This document shows positions 15,421-28,614 of a stretch of DNA of 64,000 nt, in pieces; positions within the stretch are counted from its first letter, which is position 1, and the number at the start of each line of letters is the position of its first letter. Location of the stretch: the NCBI RefSeq assembly GCF_910596095.1, contig NC_056548.1:16206651-16270650 (forward strand). The letters run 5' to 3'. This stretch comes from Thunnus maccoyii. Its lineage: Eukaryota > Chordata > Actinopteri > Scombriformes > Scombridae. Position numbers and translations under genes: made by a program. The notes under the pieces were generated by a model that was not told the origin of the DNA, ran no database searches, and worked only from the letters and a program-made list of their open reading frames with translations.

Positions 15421-16906
15421 TATACTGAAAAAAACTAGAAATGCAGCACTTTTGTTTTTGCTCCCATTTTTCATGAGTTGAAATAAAATCTCTTTAGTCA
15501 ATGCACACAAAAGAATTATTACCCTCAATGTTTTTTTTTTCCATAAATTTGTTTAATTCCGTGTTAGCGAGCACTCCTTTGCCAAGATAATCCATCCACC
15601 TGACAGGTGTGGCAGATCAAGATATGATTGAAGAAGTGCACTCATGCATGATTATCGCACAAGTGTGCCTTGGGTTGGTCATAATAAAAGTTCACATCGC
15701 CTTTGCATAGAGTTGATCAAGTTGTTGATTGTGGCCCTGAAAAATGTTGGTCAACTCCTCTTCAATGACTGTGCAAATTTACTGGATACTGGCAGGAATG
15801 GGAACAAGCTGTCGTACACGCCGATCTACAGCAAACAAGCTCAATGCGTGACATGTCTGGTGAGTATGCAGGCCACGCAAGAACTGGGACGTTTTCAGCT
15901 TCTAAGAATTGTGTACAGATCCTTGCAACACGGGGCCGTGCGCATCATGCTGCAACACGAGGTGATGGCGGGGGATGAATGGCATGACAATGGGCCTCAG
16001 GGTCTCATCATGGTATCTCTGTGTGTTCAAATTGCCATCAATAAAATGCACCCATGTGTAGTTTATGCCTGCTCTAACCATAACCCCACCGCCTCCATGG
16101 GGCACTCTGTTCACAACGTTGACATCAGCAAACCACTTGCCCATATGTCGCCATACACGCCATCTGCCCGGTACAGCGAACACCAGGATTCATCCATGAA
16201 GAGAACACTTCTCCAAAGTGCCAGACATCATTGAAGGTGAGCATTTGCCCACTCAAGTCAGTTATGACGACAAACTGCAGTCAGGTGAAGACCCTGGTGA
16301 GGACAACGAGCCCGCAGATGAACTTCCCTGAAACACTTTCTGACAGTTTGTGCAGAAATTCTTTGGCTTTGCAAACCAACTGTTGAATCAGCTGTCAGGT
16401 TGCTGGTCTCAGACGATCTTGCAGGTGATGAAGCCGGATGTGGAGGTCCTGGGCCGGCGTGGTTACACGTGGTCCGCGGTTGTGAGGCCTATTGGATGAA
16501 CTGCTGAGTTCTTGGAAACAATACTGGAGACTGCTTATGGTAGCGAAATGAACATTCAATTCACAGGCAACAGCTCTGGTTCACATTCCTGCAGTCAGCA
16601 TGCCAATTGCACACTCCCTCAAAACTTGCAACATCCGTGGCGCTGTGTTGATAAACTGCACATTTTATTAGGGTGGCCTTTTATTGTGCCTAGCCAAAGG
16701 CACGCCTGTGATATAATGATACTGTTTAATCAGAGTCTTGACATGCCGCACCTGTGAGATGGATGGATTATATTGGCAAAGGTGTGCTCACTAACACGGA
16801 CTTAAATAAATTTGTGTGCATAGAAAAAGTCTTAGATCTTTTATTTCAACTCATGAAAAATGAGAGCCAAAACAAAAGCGTTGCGTTTATATTTTTGTTC
16901 AGTATA
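15421..16906 (-). mobile_element. Tc1/mariner-type DNA transposon, degenerate, with terminal inverted repeats
   Basis: The ends are inverted repeats of about 70 bp. The left end reads TATACTGAAAAAAACTAGAA. The reverse complement of the right end reads TATACTGAACAAAAATATAA. Both then share TCATTTTTCATGAGTTGAAA-type sequence. The length of about 1.49 kb suits a full Tc1 element. The transposase lies on the minus strand and is broken. The terminal TATA suggests the usual TA target duplication. The element lies between the 3' ends of yy1 and tpp1, about 580 bp beyond the tpp1 stop, so it may touch either 3' UTR. Confidence 0.9.
15700..16660 (-). pseudogene. Tc1-like transposase remnant
   Basis: The clearest part is 15902-16183 (minus), with family motifs RVWRHMGKWFADVNVVNRV, HGGGGVMVRAGI and VHFIDGNLNTQRY. 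The conserved LQHDNARPH-type stretch of the catalytic domain reads LQHDAHGPV, indicating a frameshift or small deletion right after the second acidic residue. Nucleotide traces of the N-terminal DNA-binding region lie near 16590-16650 but in broken frames. The element therefore cannot encode its own transposase. Boundaries are approximate. Confidence 0.8.
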
Positions 16907-17485
16907 TAAAACATCCAAATAGACCTTTGTGTACATCTAAGGTGATTGGTGTGTGTATTTCAGCATTATTTTAAGTTGTATGCATAGCAACCAGTTTATC
17001 CAAGCTTCTCATTGCTATATAGTTAGCAGCATGATTTGAGAGCACAAGATTACTGTTAACAGCCATCTGCCTGCAAGTTCATGTGTAAGAGATTCACAGA
17101 AAAATCTGGGTCAGATAAAATTCAGTGAACAGCAGAAATAGGCAACTGCAGTGAAGCAATAAAAATCCCACCACTAACCCTGATCTAAAAATATTTGAAC
17201 AAGTTTTAAGCCTTTTGGAGGAAAAAATTGGTATGATAGAGAATTTATCCTTAAATGGACAGAATAGATGATGACAGATTCCTGCAGACTGTTAATAATG
17301 CAATGTTTCAATCTCAAACGAACATCTGAATAAAACAAAAAGGCATAAATTTAGAGTGTAGGCATCATTTTCCCTCCATGTCAGCATCCTGCCTTCGGCA
17401 TCCGGCGCCTGGTCAGGATGTGTCTAATACCTGCTCTCAGGGTAGAAGCTGCCCTGACTGTTTAACTTTCAGGAATTGGGGACCG
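16907..17485 (-). other. tpp1 3' UTR / flank
   Basis: AT-rich sequence between the transposon and the tpp1 stop codon. No exon is seen. I find no clear minus-strand AATAAA here, so the tpp1 poly(A) site is undetermined. Confidence 0.5.
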
Positions 17486-20400
17486 TCAATCAGCCAGAAG
17501 CACAGCCAGCAGTTCAGGGTAGTTTGGTGTTCCCCAGCCGGTCACCGGATCCCACAATGGTGCAGCACAGAAACCCTCTCCCTGAACTTGCTCGTCCAGG
17601 CAGCCCTCGTGACAACCTTCAGTCACCTGGAGACAGGAATGCATAGACTTCATGCCTACAAAATGTACTGCAGAAGCTTTTCTTCTTGCCTCTTCAAAAA
17701 ATGCCTTACTGAATGTACAAGCTTACTACTTCCATCTATCATCGTGGTTAAGTAACTGAAAACCAGACTGTTTGTCTTGTGGCTTTCATGAAGAATGTTG
17801 CACAATACTGCATGTTTTTTTTGTATCGGATGCCTAAAGAAAGAATCAAATTTCTATGCAAGAATGATAACTATTTGACTCCTTGGGCTTGGGTCATGAA
17901 ATTGTCGCTTGTATATAAACTCTACACTTACACATAAGTAAATAATATCAGTGAAGAGAATTAAATCTCCCCAAAGTAAGAACATAACTCCCAAAAGATT
18001 TTGGAAACACTACCGGATCACTACATCAAACAAATCTTAAAACAAGGAAAACATTCCTCCAGCGAAGAGCAAATACTAGAATATTGACTTACATCGAATA
18101 GAGCCTGTCCCTTGAGCTTGTAGAGACGAGGGTTGAGGAAGCCCAGGGCGGGCAGGCCCTTAAGCAGCCGCTGATCATTAATGAGAGACAGCATGCCGCC
18201 AACCACCGGGGTTGACGCCTGGAGGGGAGATCAAGAAATGTAATGTTGCACAATGAAGTGAGCATTCAGAAAAAATATTGCTTAATAAAACTATATATTC
18301 TCTCAGAAATGCTGATGGTTCTATATCTGTTGACATCTGTATTCTACCTGTAAATGTACAACTTTGTGTAGCCTATTACATTAAGCTCCTGCTCCAGCAG
18401 AGCCATACTGACTGTCCTAAAAACTAGGTTGAGAAAAATAGAGACAACTAGGGCTTTTCCATCAGGGCTCTGAGATCCCGTAACAACTTGCCTGAGGACT
18501 ATAGACTAGCAAAAATATTATATTTTGAATGATTGACCAACATGATTGAACAATTGACTTATGAACATATTTTTGATATGATACTTTGCATGACATTTTG
18601 TGCTCATCTTACGTTGATTTCGTAAAGTTGACCAGTAGTTTTTACATATAAAAAGTACTTTGTTACAGATGTGTCCTCCTGTATTTGTATTCCATTGTGT
18701 CAAACCATCAATTCTCTATTCACTAAAAACTATAAATCAAGTGTGAAATATTTTACCGAAGTCCCTGAAACCCAGGGGACAGGTACTCTGTTGATGACCA
18801 CCCAGTAATTATCAGACAGGGCAGCCATGTCTGGATAGGCCCTGCCGCTGATATTGAAGTACACCTGAGGTGGGAGGGATGTTGCTACCGTCTTCAGATA
18901 GCTGTCCACTGCACTGACCTGTGGGAAAACAATTACTCTGCTTAAATTACATTGAGTAATTAAGCATCAAGAAGCACATTAATGACCTGATGTGATTACC
19001 TGATAGTCTGGCATCTTGAAGACGTTGCTGAAGCCTCCTCCACTGATGTAATCTGTAATTTCATACGTCACTTTAAACGGATTCTTGAATGAGGTTCCTC
19101 CTACTGTAGTCACATAGGGGCTGAGAACAAGGAGCAGGACATAGGGCGTTAGACTTCTAGTGCTTTTTTGAGACTAGCAAATGAAGGAGTTTGTTTTTGA
19201 TTCATTTGAATTCAGTTTAATTCCCCTATCACTAATATAATGCATGAGACAAATGCATTCAGAGGTCTAGTAGCAGTGAAGAAAGACAAGTTCAAGTTTT
19301 ACCTTGAGGCAGGAAAACTGGGCCTGAAAGAGTTTTGCCCTTTACCCAAATGCTTACAGCCAGCACCACTGTCACCTGAACATGAAACAAGATCAGAGAT
19401 AAAAAATAAAGATGTAACACATATTAAACATGATCAGAGAGATTGAAAATTATGTAACATGCAGCATATTTTACTGTCAGCCTCTAATGTGTTGTTGTAA
19501 GTCACGGAAAAAAAGGTCACATATGAACACTTTTTTCCAGAGCCACCATACCATCATGGGTGTTTTATTTGAAACAATAGTGGTGTATTCATGTTTCAAG
19601 TGAGATAATAATCTAACAATGAGAATGGAGCAAAGCCAAAGTCAGTTGACATGTTACCAAAGAGACCAAGGCGGGTCTCGTTTTCATCACTGGCTCACAG
19701 GATGTTACAAAATTATAGTTTACTGTTCCCCATTTATTATAATTATAAGTACAGTTTTTTGAGTTCTGCACCACTAAAAAAATAGGGATTAGTTTTTAAC
19801 TGACTGGACTAGATGCATTAAAAACTAAAACAGACAAATGTGAAAGGTCACAGACCTTAACTAATAGGAGTGGTAAAACTACCGCAGAGTTTCAGTCGCC
19901 TCAGTTTTAGGAACTAAATCATAATCTGAAGATAATAGGCTGACGCTTTCCTGTAGACAATCAAGGCTTTATTCTGTGTTCGCTCTCTGACATTCATATT
20001 TTGCTGATACGATATGAATTAGGTGTTTTTTGTGAATGTTCTTGAATGTCTTTGTGTTCTATAAGTATACATTATCTCGATGAATTTTGCATACTTCTTC
20101 CTATTACTGACCAGAAGCAAAGAGCAAAGAGATGCCCCTGACGCCAGCCTTCATGAACTCTGTGTTGATGCGCATCATGTAGGCAGTAGACAGACTGTCC
20201 TCATCGTCCCCGTAGCTGATGGTGTGAACCCAGGGCAGGTCAGACATGTTGCTGAGCAGAACCATCCACTGGAGGAAAGGCTCCTGGGACTCATGACGAC
20301 CTGGAAAACAATGAGGAAGTGTGAATGGGCGCGTGTCTATGTTGTTTCAGAATGTGACAGTGAGTCACATAATAATATCGTTGATAACTCCTCTCACTGA

Positions 20401-23400
20401 TATCTTTACTTTTAACATCATGCTATTTTACTTTTGTATAAACCTTTTGGCTTCTTTCTATTAATCTTTCAATATGATTAAAATAATAGAACACAGAAAC
20501 TGTTTAATGCAGCTGTCAAGAAGATCAGCAGGTAAACATTTTAATCTAATGCTTGTATGTTGTATGCAAATGACAAATACAAAAAATTCTTTTCTCCTAT
20601 TTTTAATTTTATAGAAAGGGTTGAGACATTATACATGTAAACACACAAACACAACTTAAGCCTCACTTTCTGCTACAGACCTGGATTAGTGAAGACCCAC
20701 GTGGAGACGTTAGCCCCTGTGCTCATGATGTACTCCACATCCAGACTGGCCTCCAGACCGGCCTTTCCTGCTCCCTGGGTACCTACAACCCGGTCCACCT
20801 GAGACAGATGCTGGAAGCTCCGACCAAACATCATCATGAACTCAGCCAAGTCTGCAGGGCTGTAGTACTGCTCCAAGAACTAAAAAGAGCAAACAGCCAG
20901 CTAAAGTGACAAAGTACACTGAGTTGTAGTGAGATTTTAGTGTGAGCTAACAAACATAATAGCAGCATTTCATCATGAACTGATACTGTGAGAGGGGGCA
21001 CACCTGAGCGACAGCCTGGCTGTTGTTCTGAGCTTTTCCCACATCAGTTGCTGATAGGTTATAGCGGGCCCTCAAGATGGCAGGAGTCACTCCCAGGTGT
21101 ATCCCGGCCTCAGGCTGCTTTTGCTTCCTGTCGGATGAGGCTTTGCTGGGGTCCTGACCTTTAGGAGGAAAGCGGTGAAGCCCTCCAACTGTCGCAGCAG
21201 GGAAAAAAAGAACAGTAACCCATCCCAAGTTAGTTCAAATATACAGCAGAAGATAGATGAACAGTTGACAGCTAAAGGAAAGGTGCTTACCAAAGTCGAG
21301 ATGCTGGTGAATATCATCATGAACAGAGTACGGAGCTGAAGACCTCACTACAGTATGGCTGTCTCTGGCATAACGATGGAATTTGCTACCTGGAAGCAGT
21401 GTCTCTGCGACCCTTAATACACAATCCAAACAAAAACAATCAGCCTAAATGTCAAGAAAATGCATACCCACATTATGCAAAACAAACACAAAATTCCAGT
21501 TATGCATATGAGAAACCCATAGCTTATATCCAAAACTGATGCAAATCCAAAAATGCTCTCCAACAGTGTAGTTTTTTTTGACATCTAATAACCTTGAGCT
21601 AGATTTATAAAATTACAAAAACCTTACCCTCAAAGTTAGTTTGAGTTTAACCACAGAAAAGAGGAAGTGGCTCACAAGATAAGAGCCGTGTGGCCTTCGC
21701 ATGATTTACACACTGAAGCAGAAAAGTACCTTTTTGTCTGACTTTACTTCAAGAGCAAGTGAAAATTACTGTTGAGTAAGCAGAACAAATTTTGCTTTAA
21801 AAAGATATGCTTACTTTGCAGTCATGGTGCACTGTAAAAAATCGTGAGTAATAACAGTCTGGCAGTTTGTAATGCCATGACTCTGCAGCCAGTGACGCAC
21901 CACCTTCTGGGTCAGTTCAGATGGACGCACGAGGGAGGCTACTTCCTCCAGGTGGAGGTGTTTACCTGCAGGGGACAAAACAGGCTTCTGTCACTACATA
22001 ACTACATTATATGAAGCAGTGAGGTAACGAAGGGTCTGTTTGTAGGAGAGAAAGAGGTCAAAGTTAAGAAAAGGCTCCTGTTTTATCAGATGAGAGCTGT
22101 TTTTTTTAAACTGTCAGGTCAGACCAGGCCGGTTATTTTTATACCCCCTGTGATATTCTGCTCACTATAAAGGCCATAAAAAGAAATACATTTGAATACA
22201 TTACAAGCACTGCTGTAAAGCTTATCAAAGCAAGTGTATGCAGATTTTTTGGGTCACTTGAGGACAACCAGCAGTAATCTGACACAGTCCTACCATATTG
22301 AGCTGAGTCGGGGTCTGACACAAGTCTGAGTGTTTCCTCCAGCAGGTCGACGTTCTGCTGCTTGAGGGCAAAGGTCAGCTCCAGCTCCTCTTTTGGCTTG
22401 ACCCGACCAACATGAGTCCAGTCCTCTGGTGTCCTGAGGAAAAGAGCAAAAACATTTTATTATCCTTTTACTAAAAGAGACTATGAAAACATTATTTGTC
22501 TCTACAGAAACTGAATATACAGCTACTAACCAACATGTAGAATTTAAACTGTATTTATTAACTTTTGGAAACCTCACAGTAATTTGACCGACCAAGTTAA
22601 TGTATTAGTCAAGATTTTCACTCTGTCCTGCAGTTCAGAGATCTTTACAAGGTTTCCATATAGTTTACAAACAGCAGCCACACATTTGATGGAAGACATT
22701 ACAGGTCCTAGACACAAAAAATGTTTAACTTTATCAAATCTGCACTAATGTTTACTTTTTCACAACTAACTGCGCAGCAGATTTGAACCTTTGGGTCTTA
22801 TTAAACCCTACTTTATGTGCAAATCAGAACTAAATCCTCACATACTTAGAGCAGTGATAATACTGTAGATACAAAAACAGGCAGTTTCCAAAATAAACTA
22901 TGTACACATCTTATTCAAGACCTCTGATTTAGGTTTTCACTGCAGTATTTGGCAGTCAAGATTGGTTTTAACTACGATTTAAGTGACACAGAGATAATGG
23001 AAATGGCTTTTAAAATAATTATTCTCACAAGACATCTTGATTATATTCCAGGTATCCACTCCAGACCAACGAGCTGGATAGCAAGGGGATGAAGAAGGTC
23101 AGCCTGCTGGGAGGAGAAACAAAACATAAAAGAAGACATTTCAGAGGTTCGTACGAACAAATGTAGCCGAGAAATATTAAAAACAGACCCTTACGTCAGT
23201 GTATTATCTCAGGGTCAACAAAACAAAGTCTAAATGTGACTGACTAGCTAAGTAGGTCAAATAAAACGCGTGTAAACACACACATGGAAGTGTTTGCTAA
23301 GTCACAGCAGCAGCTTTCACCTGCTATGTTAGCAGGCAGCTAAGTCGTTACAAAGGTGAAACACATGAAACACGAGCTGTGCTACGTTCGAGATAAAATA

Positions 23401-23471
23401 AATTAACGTTATCTGAAGAAAAAAATAATAACTTTGGACTCGTTTACAAACACTCACAGGGTGTTCATCAT
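17486..23471 (-). CDS. tpp1: Tripeptidyl-peptidase 1 (lysosomal sedolisin, CLN2 protein)
   Basis: Thirteen minus-strand exons join in phase to 565 aa (human 563 aa, also 13 exons): 23458-23471, 23029-23103, 22294-22433, 21815-21965, 21291-21412, 21004-21188, 20681-20879, 20112-20300, 19303-19375, 19000-19120, 18757-18918, 18093-18218, 17486-17626. The enzyme removes N-terminal tripeptides in lysosomes. A signal peptide ([20 protein letters not shown]) is followed by the pro-domain and then the peptidase. Catalytic residues are Glu272 and Asp276 (in GLEASLD), Asp360 (ASGDSGAG) and Ser477 (SGTSAS). The late GWGTP segment fits the calcium site region. Two ATGs are adjacent at the start; I used the first. 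Loss of the human gene causes a neuronal ceroid lipofuscinosis. Every junction is GT-AG, and one acceptor is AAG (before 21412). Confidence 0.97.
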
Positions 23472-23543
23472 GTCCTCGGCTGTTGCAGAGGTCTCCAGTC
23501 AGCTGTTGTGTCTGCTGCTGGGCGGGCGGTTACAGACGCAGGA

Positions 23544-23569
23544 GTCACGTGACATGCGTTCACGTGATC
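23544..23569. promoter_or_regulatory. Two CLEAR/E-box motifs upstream of tpp1
   Basis: GTCACGTGAC at 23544-23553 is a perfect palindromic CLEAR element. A second E-box core, TCACGTGA, lies at 23560-23567. They are 73 to 97 bases upstream of the tpp1 ATG. TFEB and TFE3 bind such sites in lysosomal gene promoters, and human TPP1 is a known member of that network. Regulation here is inferred. Confidence 0.8.
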
Positions 23570-25363
23570 AGCTAAACAACGAATTCTGTTATTCAAGGAT
23601 GGTATAACCCCCAATAATGCGTTCACACAGGCCTAAAAGACTCAATTTCTGATGTATTTTACCACCTTAAAGTTTTTATATACTTTTTTTCTTTCTTTTC
23701 CAAAGCATTTAGTCTAGAATGTGTTTTTCTTCTTGTTCCTACAGTTGGATGTTTGAGCTTCACTGTGCAGAGTTTGATACTAGAAGGCTGTTTTCACATT
23801 AATCTGCTGAAAGTGGAAACTTTTTCTGTCCAGCAGTTATACTTTTTAAGTTCAAAATATTTGCATATTCATTGGTTCTGTGTTTTCAATGAGAGAGGAG
23901 GTGTCATTTTAAGGGTTTGTGTACAGAAACAATGTCAGACACTAATTAGTCAAAGCAGAGTATTTTTATGTCTTCAAACATGTCTACAGGGGATTTTTAA
24001 ATGTCAGAGCCAGACATTATAGAGAAAAATGTGTGATCCAGCTCATATGCAGTGATGGTTATGTGTTTGAGTTTCAAATCTACCTGTAGGGACGTCCCAC
24101 AATAAAGGATAAATGTGACTCTCTCAGATCTCTCTCCCAGAGATGGGTGAGTTCCTGGTCCAACCTGTGGGTGAGGAGGAGTATCCTCCAGATGCACCAC
24201 AGAGCAGGGCCAAAAATGCAGGCATGGCACCTGTAGGACAGGTACTCAGATCTGATTGATGCGTTATCATTTCCTTACACTTATATGCTGGTATAATAAC
24301 CTTATAAGACAATGGAATATCTGTTGTCTAGAAGTGCAAGGGCCTAAATAACAATAAGTCTCTACTAAATCATCACTAGTGAAAGCAGAGATATGTTTAG
24401 GTATTAACACAGGACACATAAACATCACACACACTTTTCCTGTATTACTATCACTTCTAAATATATTGTTAAGCTTACTGCAACAAGTTGTGGGTGATGT
24501 CAGACGGTTGACATAGTATGTCCATTAGTAAAATGTAGAGTTGGAAGGTTGAGGCAAATGCAGTTCTGGATCTCCAATATCATTAGGCCCATAAATCTGA
24601 GGGTTCACATGATGGTTAAATGGGTAAGAAAAGAAAGAAGAAAAAAAAAAAGGTTGTTTTGAATATTTGACTTTCCTCAAATTTTTGCTTTTCTCTCAAG
24701 AAATACTGGAAACTTTATCCTTTTCAAGTCTCTGAAAACTTTAAACAATCTGGGAAAGAAAAATCCTTCTCACAGTTCATGTCCACAGTTTGACAGTAGC
24801 CTGTGATGAGGGGTCATAAGTTAACTGTTTAGGAGTCACAAGACAAGAAGGTTGGAAAGCTCTGCCTTAAATGACTGTAAAATCTAAATGTATAATATAT
24901 AGAAATAAACCATAACTAAGAATTAAAGAATGTTTATTAAAAAGATCATTACAAAAGACTCAAGACTAGGACTTTGAACAAAAAATGTATTTATAGAGAC
25001 ATACTAGAAGACAGCAGCATAAGTCTTTAACAGCATCTTACACGTCTTATAACAGAAACTATTTTGAAACAATTTTTTACACATTTTGATGTTCTGTTTA
25101 AAAAGCTCAAGCCAATCAGTTGGGCCAGTGTGTGTTTGTCACACTGACTTGAGATCCTGAGTTAACACATTAAACATAAATCACCCCACATTTCACACTC
25201 ACATGTGAAAGACAGGGGAGAGCAACTGTAACTTTTTATTGTGCACATTTGATTAGTTAAACAAGAGAAAAAGTCACATCTCTGCTCGTTTCCACTGATT
25301 TCAATTCAAGTTAACAACTTAAGATTTTTTTTAAAAATCATGACATTTCAGCTCTGACTCCAA
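23570..25363. other. tpp1 upstream flank and mis18bp1 3' flank
   Basis: No convincing gene. A minus-strand AATAAA at 25235-25240 lies 124 bases past the mis18bp1 stop and probably ends that transcript. On the plus strand, 24141-24241 is an isolated open stretch with splice-like flanks, discussed as a finding. Otherwise the sequence is AT-rich and featureless. Confidence 0.55.
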
Positions 25364-28300
25364 TCAGTCATTGTCTGAGAAGTAAAAGTCCTCTTCCTCT
25401 CCACTTTCAGGCTCTTGGTCTGGGAACATCTCCCAGACAACAAAGGTATCGTTTTCTAGTGAGAAAAAATGAAAGAAATGGTTTGAGATGGAAGCAACAT
25501 GTTACAAAGAAGGTGTTGCTGTAACAGGCTTTAATTACAACTTTTGAAATCTGTCCAACAAAAGACATTCATGTCAGAATTCCGTCTACATAGAGCGACA
25601 TACCTGACACTTTACAATGTAATAATCATTCAGTAAATAAAAACACCCTCAAGGAACATCAATAAAACAGTTTCAACAAAAACCAGGCATTGTGGCATTT
25701 ACTTTAACAGTGTTATTTTGAGATGTAGTGTGTAGGTGTAAATTCAGGATCAGCGCAATTCTTAGGAAACCTACCTGTGTTTCCACATCTTCTCATTTTT
25801 CGTTTCATCGTTGGCGTGGGTGTGAAGCTCTGTGAGAAACAAAAAAGCCAATTGTAATCTGTACACATTAAGTTTTGGTTTGTTTGTTTTTTTAAACCAC
25901 AAGAATTTTGATTTGAATTTAGATATGCAACTGGTACCTTTGAAGACAAAGCTTGTTTGTTGACATTGAACTGATTTTTTTTCATCCTCTTCTGGAGTTG
26001 ATAGACATACTTGTCACCATTGTTCCTTGAAATCAAGAACAAGATGAGTCAGTTTTGCCACCTAACAAGCTCCTTCCAAAACATACAAAGAAAGCTGACA
26101 TTTGGATGGAAACTGAATACAACTCTTCCTGTTAGTATCTGAAAATTGGTTAAGCTAGAATACAAAAGTCACCTGCTTGGAGAACCCATCATGCCAGGAG
26201 TGATATGTAGACACTGAGGAGTCTTCGCTTCGAGGAGACGTGTCGACATGGGGGTCACGGGCTCCAGGTCTGACAATGCGATGTCATGGTCTTCACTCAG
26301 ACACATGGAGGGGATCTATCCATCAAGACGGACACATCACTCATCTTTTATAGTGCCAAAATCACAAAACAGGGACTCCTCGCAAAGAAATACTAAAACT
26401 TAGATAGAGACAAACCTCAAACCGTTTATTCTGCATGTATGCCGAGCTGAAAACGTCCTCTACATCGTCTCTGGGCATGGCCTCCAAGAACTGACGCACC
26501 TGCTGCTTTCTCTTAAAGGTTCCCACGCCGGCAGATATCAAGGGACAATCTGGAGCTAGACATATGTAGATTCACATCTTGTCAAAATCTCAGCAGCTAA
26601 CTGTGCCCATTTTTTTTCCATAAACATTTTGATAATTTCAGTCTTTTATCATTTTAGTTGTAGGGTCAGAGAACAAGTTAACACCTTACTAGATGCAATT
26701 ATTCTGTAGGTCTCATTAAAAAGGTACAATATAATACAACACAATATTATATCCCCCACAAGAATAATCGCTTTGAAAACATTGTTTAATCAGAATGATG
26801 ATGATGTGACTCTAAGGTACATTTTAAGACTAGCTCATAATGATGTTGTATTGAATTGTACTAAATTGTAAGGTGTTCCTGCATTCTTGTGTGCACCATC
26901 TTTATATTTACATGCATGACTTTTCATTACCTGACTTTTTTGGTGCTTCCACATTCTCCTTTCTGGTTTTCTTTGCTGTCTTGGCAGGAGTCTGGGAGTT
27001 TCCCTGCGATGTGTGCTGGTTGTGGCACTCCTCTGCAGAACGTGTTCCCACCATCCTTGCCACCTTTGCCCAGTAACCTGCCATATGCTTGGGATAGCAG
27101 GACACGGCCCTGGAGAACACAAACATAGAAAGACGCACACATAGATATTTACTGCACTGAGCCATGAGGTTACGATACAGAAATATATTACTCTATTCCT
27201 CCTAAAAGCAACTTTCTCACCCTGCGGGAATATGACACTTACTGTTGTAGTTTTATAAGTTCTGCTTCTGTCCACTCGTCTTCATCTTGCTCTTGTGGAA
27301 TCACTTTGTGTCCCTTGTGTTTCTTGCTAGATTGTGTCGACTTAGGCAAAGGCTTTATGGGTGGTGATGTTTTGTTCTGTTTCTGTTTTGTTACCCTGGT
27401 TGTCTTCCTCAGTTCCTTCTCACTCTCCTCTGAGGACTGACTCCGTAAAGACATACGGTTTGGCTGTGACTTGTTAACAGCCTTCCCGCCCCTCTTCCTC
27501 TGCGCCCCTTTGTCCCGCTTCTTTCTCTTGTCAGTAAAGTCATCATTTGATGACGACGTCTCAAGACGCTGTGATACTTTATTATGAGACGCGGGAGATT
27601 CTGAGGGCGGATTCTTCCTCGAGCCTCTCACTGAAGGCCTGTTGGTGTCGTGCGTCTCTTTTTTGGACTTCCATGTTGAAGGCTTTTTTCGGCTGGACCT
27701 TCTTATATTGCCAGACCATTCCTCAGGGCTGCTAATGTAATGGCTCAGTGTCTCCACAGGAGGTTCAGCTGCACTGGAGGGCTTCTCTTCAGGGTTAACC
27801 TTGGCTCTGTGACGTTTGCGGAGTGGAGGTTTGACTCTTCTCAGTGGTACAGGCATCTCACCGTCACTGGTTGACTCATATTGTTTACTGCCTAGAAACA
27901 AACAGAGTTTGTCAGCATGCAAATCACAGCTAATCCCATAATATCAAAGCCATAGCACCTTTATGCTGCTTATATTTACCTTCACTGCAGAGCACTCGGG
28001 CAGGTTTCTGTGAACTTGCACACACCGTTGTATTGACTTCCTGCAAGATATAAAATAACTCATAATGACATTCATTATAATCAGGTCTATCAACTGCAAA
28101 ACTGCAGCCCTCAAAGACAAAAACATCTTCAGGATCTTTATTAATGCGGCTCAATGTCTCTCTCCTCTGCTCTGTGTGCCTGTCTGCACGAGGGTGGTGC
28201 TGAGCCACACACCTGCACACGCACACAAAGAACAGACAGCAGTCTGCTGCAGAGCATAGAGTCCACAGCGGACAGAATGGAACGGACTTTACTTGAGTCG

Positions 28301-28561
28301 ACCATGGCTGCTCGCTGCCCTAAGTGCAACAAAATCCGGCAGTGAGGGAGACAGTACGAGCAATTTATCAAACAACTGTTGAGCAAGCAGAACATCAGTG
28401 CTGTGTCTGCCATTTTCATAGCTTCCTTTTGGATGCGTGCTTATGATCTGGCACCTGGTCACTACGTTCTTATACACTCACACCCTGTGCACTGTTACTG
28501 GCTGGGGGCTACACACCCACTGCCCAAATGTTGCAACCCAGAAACATCCCGAACACAGCAA

Positions 28562-28614
<53 letters not shown>

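Noticed and set aside
15644-16234. 196-residue plus-strand open frame
   Set aside because: It is the antisense of the decayed Tc1 transposase.
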